Source: Lunularia cruciata
Taxonomy: Eukaryota; Streptophyta; Marchantiopsida; Lunulariales; Lunulariaceae
Length of the DNA stretch: 64,000 nucleotides
NCBI GenBank assembly: GCA_948567375.1
Contig: OX419760.1
Span: 61,748,911 to 61,812,910, forward strand
Reading direction: 5' to 3'
The stretch's first letter is position 1; each line of letters begins with the position of its first letter. Below the pieces are notes generated by a model. It did not search any database. It was given only the letters and a program-made list of their open reading frames with translations, and had not been told where the DNA came from. Both the position numbers and the translations under genes were made by a program. Shown here in pieces: positions 57,481 through 64,000 of this stretch.

Positions 57481-59210
57481 GTAGATGATGAAATTTAATT
57501 ACTTGAAAAATTTAGGAGTAAGTTTCAAAAGAATAAGAGTAGGAAATGGGAAGAATTGGCTGTTAAATTTGGAGATAGAATCTGAAGAAAGACTATAGAA
57601 ACTAGAGATTATCTAAAGTTTAGTTTGAAGTCAATAGCAGATTAGTTAGATAAGATTTTGGCAAGTGTGCTTGAGAATCATAGGAGTTAGGGGATTTAGC
57701 TTTAAGAATGACTCTAATTTCTTTGGAGTCAATCATACCTTTGCAAAGGCTTGTATAATCCTTTATACTTAGGAGTCATTTCAAGTCAAACAAGAATAGC
57801 AATTTGGTGTAGCATTTAGTTCCAAGAGGCAAGGTATTTAGGGCCAGCATTCAAAGTGCTACAAGTTCAATTCAATGGTTAATACTTGAAATTGAGTATC
57901 TCTCTTTTGCCATTTTTATCATCCTTGTGAAAAATTTTATTTTTGTGTGTTTTACTTTGTGTTGAAACTTTATAGTAACCTTATTCCTTGTGTGTTTGAT
58001 TCTTGGAGGTGAAATTATCCAACTAAAAGAAATGCCTTGATCAACTTGTGAGAGTCTATAGTGTTGGAAGTAAATGAAGAAGTGAACAAATAGAATAGTG
58101 AAAGGTGTAGAAAAAACCTCACTTACATACTAAACCAGGTTCCTCAAAGATTTCTATTCCTTTGTAGTTGTTTTTTACTTTTGAAAAGAGAGAAGACTAC
58201 CTTGGGAGGGACATTAGGGGGTTTTATAAATAGTTTTGATGGATGTCTATGGGATAAATAACAAACTTTGTAATATTTTTAAGTGAAGTTACTTACCTGC
58301 CAATGAGCTAATAACTAAACCCATTGTAATTTCCCTTGCTGGAAAATTAGTGTAACTTTTGTTCATTTCTAAAAATCAGACTCCCACTTATGGATGTTTA
58401 AGTGTTCCGTAATAAAATAAATAAAAGGCCAAATAGGTGACATGGATAACAAATTAGACTACCACAAGAATTGCAGGAATATATTTACACCTAGCACCAA
58501 TGAGTGTCAATTGGCATGAACTAGTGTCTACCTCACTGAAATGAAAGGTAGAGCACACTCAGGTACATTTTAGCACCACTTGACACCTTCCAGTGCACTC
58601 TTGATACTTTCCTTAAAGTCCCTCTTGAACCATTTAAAATAAAATTCAAATCAAACAATCTATTATTAACCATGTATTACAATTAATGCTTTACGATATT
58701 ACAATGCAAACTCTATATCCTTTATTTCCTACTAACCACCTATTATAGAGTTTGTTAAAATTAAGGAACTTGGATGGATCTCCCTAATCTACCCGCCCAT
58801 GCTTTTTGGGTGGACCCATATAGATTTTTCACACACTTCATAAACACAATTTAGAAATTATACATAACTTATTTTTTAAACCCCCTATTATCCCTTGAAA
58901 ATGATGCTTATGGATTTGGCACAATTTGTCCAACAAGAAGCCAATCCTTGAAAGCTTTCCAACCCTTGAGAAAAGTTAGGCCAATCTTTTTAACATGGAC
59001 AAGTCTTTGAATTGAAACATCACTTTCAAGAGTTGATTGGATTTATTTTGAGTATGAGTGAGTCTTTGTACATTTCTATGGTGCCTTGGTGGGTGATATT
59101 ACCTTCTTTGGGAGTTGTTCCTATCCAATAAGTGAAAGAAGTAAGAATAAAGGACTGAATTGCCTTAGTATCTTTCCATTTCTAATTATATCCTTGTGAG
59201 AACAAACCAT
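57481..59210. other. CpG-poor spacer, no gene recognised
   Basis: No coding motif seen on either strand. Confidence 0.4.
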
Positions 59211-59214
59211 TTTA

Positions 59215-59330
59215 CCTTGAAATACAAGGGCAACCATGTAGAAAAAATGATAGATGGAAAGACCCTATCAAGCCATACAAGGGAGAGACAAAAAAGGTAA
59301 AATAGGGCTAAGCCCCAATAAAGTCTATAT
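59215..59330 (-). repeat. Dispersed ~100 bp repeat, copy 3
   Basis: Minus strand GGGGCTTAGCCCTATTTTACC and TTTTGTCTCTCCCTTGTATGG, then CTACATGGTTGCC; the most C-to-T-decayed of the three copies. Confidence 0.75.
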
Positions 59331-59599
59331 GAGAATACCTTGAAATACTACAATTTGGTGCATAATCTGTTATTCCATACCACAATTGGGACACCGAATA
59401 TTCAATCAAGTATATGAGGCAGATGCCTTCTCTCCTTTCATCCAACCATTTGGACCTTGAAATCTACAAAGTCCTTGGTTAGTTCTTCTAATTTGGAGTC
59501 CATCTTCTCAATTACTTCTTGTTTTACCTTTTGATATTTATGACCTTTTCTTTCTCATTTCTTGTCCTTATCTTCCTCCAAAGAGGAGTCCAAAGGATA

Positions 59600-60240
59600 T
59601 AAATTAGAACTTGATGAAATTAAAGATGATATAGGCTGACTTGATGAATTCTTCTTTGACTTACTTTTTTTCCTCTATCTTGAGAGAAGTGAAGTCTTTC
59701 TGAAGAGTTTAATCTTACTGATTTATATAACTCCATGGATTTGACAACTTTTTCCAAGGTGTTGTGAATCCTGTCCTTTGCAAAAATTCTCAAATCAACA
59801 GTTAATCTCCCAAGAACCAAGCAACAGTTTAGGCATTGGAATTGCCTAAGGCATTGTCTTGTTTTGGCACTCTTTTTAGAAGAGCATGAAACCTTTTTTA
59901 TAATCCCTTAGCTTTTCATGATTATTGCATCTATAAATTGTTCAAGGTGGCAAATTCATAAGATTCATAATCTAGTTCTCAAACTCTTTCCAAGAAGTTG
60001 TTCTTGAGCAAATCTCAAGTGGTTAGATTTGCCAAACCTTGGCTCATTTAAGAGTACCAAGTTGTTGCTTTCTCTTGTAACAAACTTAGACAAATTTGTA
60101 ACCAGTCTCCATTAGAGTTTTCCTTATTGACTATGAAGATACACTCAAAGTCCTTGATAAATATATTTGGCTCCTCTTCTCCATCTCTTCATTTAAATTT
60201 TGGATACCCTTGATATATAAACAGAGCAGGAGTCATCATT
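59600..60240 (-). pseudogene. Retrotransposon gag remnant
   Basis: Minus-strand frames with stops carry EEPNIFIKDFECIF, then WLQICLSLLQEKATTWYS, LLKNNFLERF-type blocks, and FLGRLTVDLRIFAKDRIHNT followed by LEKVVKSMELYKS. This order and composition fit the Retrotrans_gag capsid region of Ty3/gypsy elements (W-x-Y near the middle, F-GL...DLR near the end). No zinc knuckle seen. Immobile fragment. Confidence 0.55.
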
Positions 60241-60772
60241 AAGAATGATGGTTGAGATGCTTGGGGTTGAGCTTTTTTTTTTTTAAACCCAAAGGCAAGG
60301 TACCAATAGAAGATGGTGATACTATCACATTCTTATCATTTGGTAAAGATGATAAATTATCATTTTCTGGTTTGGCACTAAGGTTTCTAATTTTGGAAAT
60401 TGGAAATTAGCACCTAAGTCTATCATTGGCTTGCATACCTCTCCAATCCAAGCCTCTCTAACTTGCTTCTCCAAAGGCAAACTTTTATTGTATCTTCATT
60501 ATGTATTCTTCTTTGCATTCTCAAGATCTAGAACTTCATAACCTCCTCAAGGAAAGCTTGCATCACCTATTCCATCAAAATCTAGTTTTTGCTCTTTGTA
60601 ATGTCTCTACAAATCCAAATTTTGTTACTAGGACAATCTCATGGGTATTTGAAAGGTTGATATTATCTTCCAAAAGTAGGTCTATAGTGTTTGCTTGTCT
60701 GGTCATGGTTTCATCTTGTTGACCAAGTATTGCTTCAAAGAAATCTGAGGTAGCCTCACTTGCTTCACTAAA

Positions 60773-60934
60773 AAAATTCCTTGGTTGGAATTAAGTATAC
60801 CTCTTGAGAAATTTTTTGTCAAATTTTGAAAGGTTTGGATAGGAGATACTCAAAAATATTCCATGGTTGGAATAAAGTAAACATTTTTGATAAATTTTTG
60901 TCAATTTTTAAAATTTTGGATAGAGATATTGGGG
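60773..60934. repeat. Imperfect direct repeat, ~88 bp offset
   Basis: Both copies contain ATTCC-TGGTTGGAAT-AAGTA, TTTTTGTCAA-TTTT and TTTGGATAG-AGAT. Confidence 0.75.
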
Positions 60935-62480
60935 ATATGCATCCATTACTAGTTTGTCTACTTGGTTTTGTATTATAATGCATAAACATTGGGCTTCTCA
61001 ATGTGTTTGTGGAAAAAAGGCCTCTTTTTGGAATGAGCTTGATGGTGTCAAGATATCAAGTGATGAAGAATACATTTTTCCAAAGATGTTCATCCAACCT
61101 TGCTTGTCAAGTTTCTTCAAAGATGAAGGCATTTTATTTATAAATTGGAGTTCAATGAATGTGAACTCAAAAACCACCTTTTGGTATTCTTCTTCAGCCT
61201 ATTTTTCAGCCTTAACTTGTTCCAATGCTTCCATAGAGAGATTTCTTAACAAAGGCATTCACCTTTGGTAGTCAAAGGTTCTTACAATTATGATTTATCT
61301 AAGGTTCTCCTTACAACATTCATTGCTAAATGTCTTATGATACTTGTATTCAACCACTTCCAAAGGATATATCCTTTGCAATGGCCCCAAAATAATTTAG
61401 TATGTAACATACTATTCAACAAATTTGTAGTAATTTTAGGTAAAACAATCCACTTCTATGAGGTTATGTTAGCAATAGAAATAGAGAGATATTAAGGTAA
61501 ATGTCATTGATCATTCCTTTATTTTTACTTATTTCACTTCTTGGGCAAAAATAACTCCTAGAAGAAGGTAATATCATCCACAAAGATGCATCACAAAAAT
61601 ATACAAAGATAAACTTATTCACACTCAAAATAAATCCATTCCATTCTTGAAAATAATGTTCAATCTTAGGCCTTATCTCCTTCAAGAGAGTTTCCTAACT
61701 TCTCCTTCCAAATATGTGCAAAATCCAAAGGCATGTATAACCCAAAGGCAAGACTTGCCTTCCCTTTGGATTTTTTTCCCTTGACCAAAAGTCTCAACAC
61801 AATTTCCAAAGGGAACAAATCCTTCAACATGTTGCACTTCAAAGTTTGGCAAATGTCTATACAATTGCTATTTCCAAAGATCTACTTATTGCCTACTTTC
61901 AATGAAACAAAATATCATAGGGCTATCAAGGCATTGCTTCTAGAAAATTCTCTCTGCATTTAAGGATCAAACGCAACAACCTCTCATATGGCTATCAAGG
62001 CATTGCTTCTAGACAATTTTCTTTGCATCCAATGATCAAACACACAAGTAGAAATTCCTAATCATAATTCCTATTGCAAAGATTCAGCACAAATAAAAAC
62101 ACCAAGGAATAGAAATTCTACAAGGCTAAATAGGCATTTGATAAAAATGAAAAAGAGTTCAAAGCTCTTTCACTTATTAAATTGAAAATTGAAAAAAATA
62201 TTGCACATTGAGTGTAGGCTTTAAATACCATACCACTCAAAACTAAATACTACATCAAAATAACACAATGAAACAATACACAAATCCAAACTAGCATGAT
62301 TCCTAAGTATTAAAAGCTATACATTTATTTGCAAATGGTGTGATTGACTATAAAGGCTTCAAAATTCTTCCTAAGGAAAAGTTATCTGACTCATAAAACT
62401 TCTCAAGTATCTTAGCTACAATCTTCTCTAACTATTTTACTTTATACACTATCTTGGATCCCAAATATTCTTGAGTCTCC
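60935..62480. other. CpG-poor debris, no gene recognised
   Basis: Frames up to 105 codons (60954-61271, plus) have no recognisable motif. A 69 bp offset direct repeat (GGCTATCAAGGCATTGCTTC) lies at 61921-61971 and 61990-62041. Confidence 0.4.
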
Positions 62481-63980
62481 AAAGTCCTACTCTCAAACTT
62501 AGTAGCAAATTGAACTATGGGTTTCTTCCACTTCTTCCTTGTGCTCTTTTGCAATTTACTCTTCTATACCAATTTCTTCTCATCTTTTGCTGATAAATAT
62601 TCATTAAATTCATCTTTGACTAGCTATAATTCACTAAATAATTCTTCTACTATTGCTTTTGGACCTATGTTCTCTCTAATATCTCCACTCCTAGGTCCTT
62701 TGGCTTTTGCATCTGTTCTTATCTTGTGGATCATTGTGTTTGTAATCATGTTGACTTCCATCTTTTTGGGTTGAGCCATGGCTTTTGTCATCTACTTGAT
62801 CTTCATGGTTACATTCTTTAGTTTCTCTTCCAAATTTCCAATCTCCAATGACCTTTCCTTATGATATTGTACCTATTCCTCTTCAATCTTGATCTTGGAA
62901 TCCACAATAGTCCTAATCTCAATCTCTTTCCTAGCCAAGTCTTGTTTAACTATTATTGTGGCTCTATTAGCTACATTTTGAGTTCTCTCAACCTCATTCC
63001 TACTTGAGGCTAATTTCATACAAATCTCCTCAATCCTCATCCTCAAAATTCACCTTGGCCACCAAGGTGCCATTTTCCTTTGTTAATCTCTTTAGGTCTT
63101 TCCCAACTAAAGTGACAAAAGATTGCCTCTTCTCTAATTCTCTCCTTGCCTCATCTAACTACTGTTGGAATGTGTGCACATCCTTACTAAACTCTATCAA
63201 GGTATGGTACATCCACTATTGTAACTCTGGTGAATTGCTAATATCTTATCTTTCTTTCTAGCATTCCACATGAACTTTGGTTAAGTTCCTTGATCTTAGA
63301 ATGATGATATCAACCAATGATTGCAATACCCATTCATCTTGACTTGGTCCCTAAGGAAATTAGGCATTCTTGGTCATCCTTCAGATTTTGTTAGAAGCGT
63401 ATTCACCTTCCAAAGGGTTTGGCACTTTTCCTTCTTCTTCTTCTTCTTCTTCTTCTTGGGTTCTTTTTACTTCTCCTTAGCAACTCTCCATCTGCAAATC
63501 TTTATCAAGGTTGAACATGTGCTCTAACTCTAACTCACCTATAGGTGCATTGCAATCTACCTCCTCCATCCTTGGTGATGGTAATTGGATCCTTACCTTA
63601 GACTTTGTATGTTCCTCATCTTGGAGTTTTTTCCTCTAATGATAGATCTAATCATTCCTTTTTCTCTCTTTCTTAATATTTTGAGTCTGGCTATGTTGCC
63701 ACTTCTGATGTTTCAAGCATCTTGGCCTTCTTGGCCATCATATTCTAATAAGGTTACTACCTTATGAGAATCCTCTACCTTCCTTTTTGCTCACCAAGAT
63801 CAATATCTTCTTGCTTGGTTACTCTCATTGTTGATAGTCTTTCTTGTTCATGCTTTATGTATTTAACATCCTCTAAGATTGGAAGCCTTTATACCTTCTT
63901 CAAGGCTCCCAGTCCCTCTTACTGATTTAGAAAGGCATCTGGACTAAGTTGATGATTGGGAAATGCAAGCTTCTCATCTT
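62480..63980 (-). pseudogene. Decayed coiled-coil (gag-like) coding remnant, minus
   Basis: The minus strand reads, with stops, as MEEVDCNAPIGELELEHMFN, then a Glu run encoded by (GAA)n (63431-63457), and then LDEARRELEKRQSFVTLVG and the ENGTLVAKVNFEDED core. Same family as the plus-strand remnant at 56.2-57.5 kb, in opposite orientation. Not assigned to a known family. Confidence 0.4.
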
Positions 63981-64000
63981 AATCTAACAACCCTTTTCCG

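Overview
The window looks like nuclear DNA of a land plant, most likely a bryophyte (moss or liverwort). Evidence: a decayed nuclear 18S rRNA segment whose signature positions are of the bryophyte/streptophyte-alga type rather than the flowering-plant type (about 17.2-18.3 kb, minus strand), spliceosomal introns, a plant bHLH gene of the anther/sporophyte (DYT1/TDR/AMS-like) type, a plant amino-acid-permease remnant, and large amounts of decayed retroelement DNA. The species cannot be named from the sequence. Gene density is low: only two genes look intact.

Layout. 0-15 kb is fairly CpG-retaining single-copy-looking DNA. It holds an amino-acid permease pseudogene (4.2-4.8 kb), a degenerate minisatellite (about 10.0-10.5 kb) and a two-exon AAA+ ATPase gene (11.03-13.53 kb, minus) whose architecture is the one typical of fungal proteins, a horizontal-transfer candidate. 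15.4-17.2 kb is a decayed mobile-element-like coding stretch abutting a truncated inverted rDNA piece: 18S pseudogene, 5' external spacer and intergenic spacer with four Pol I promoter-like copies, to about 21.1 kb. 21-27 kb is AT-rich and carries retroelement debris. 28.78-30.70 kb is a four-exon bHLH gene (minus) whose first exon encodes three tandem 57-residue repeats. Directly upstream of it (30.7-32.4 kb) lies the same minisatellite family seen next to the AAA+ gene, in the opposite orientation.

33-40 kb is AT-rich with several tandem duplications and long hairpins. At 40.48 kb a second, dead copy of the bHLH gene begins. It is cut at 41.998 kb by a roughly 6.86 kb insertion made of two convergent, decayed reverse-transcriptase remnants, and resumes at 48.85 kb. 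50.6-55.1 kb is a gag-less Ty3/gypsy element on the minus strand whose integrase ends in a complete C4HC3 PHD finger. 55-64 kb is CpG-poor debris of further retroelements (gag-like and coiled-coil remnants).

No operon-like cooperation is expected. The two intact genes are an AAA+ ATPase of unknown substrate and a probable transcription factor. Everything else is decayed or structural DNA. All family assignments come from reading motifs; no database search was run.
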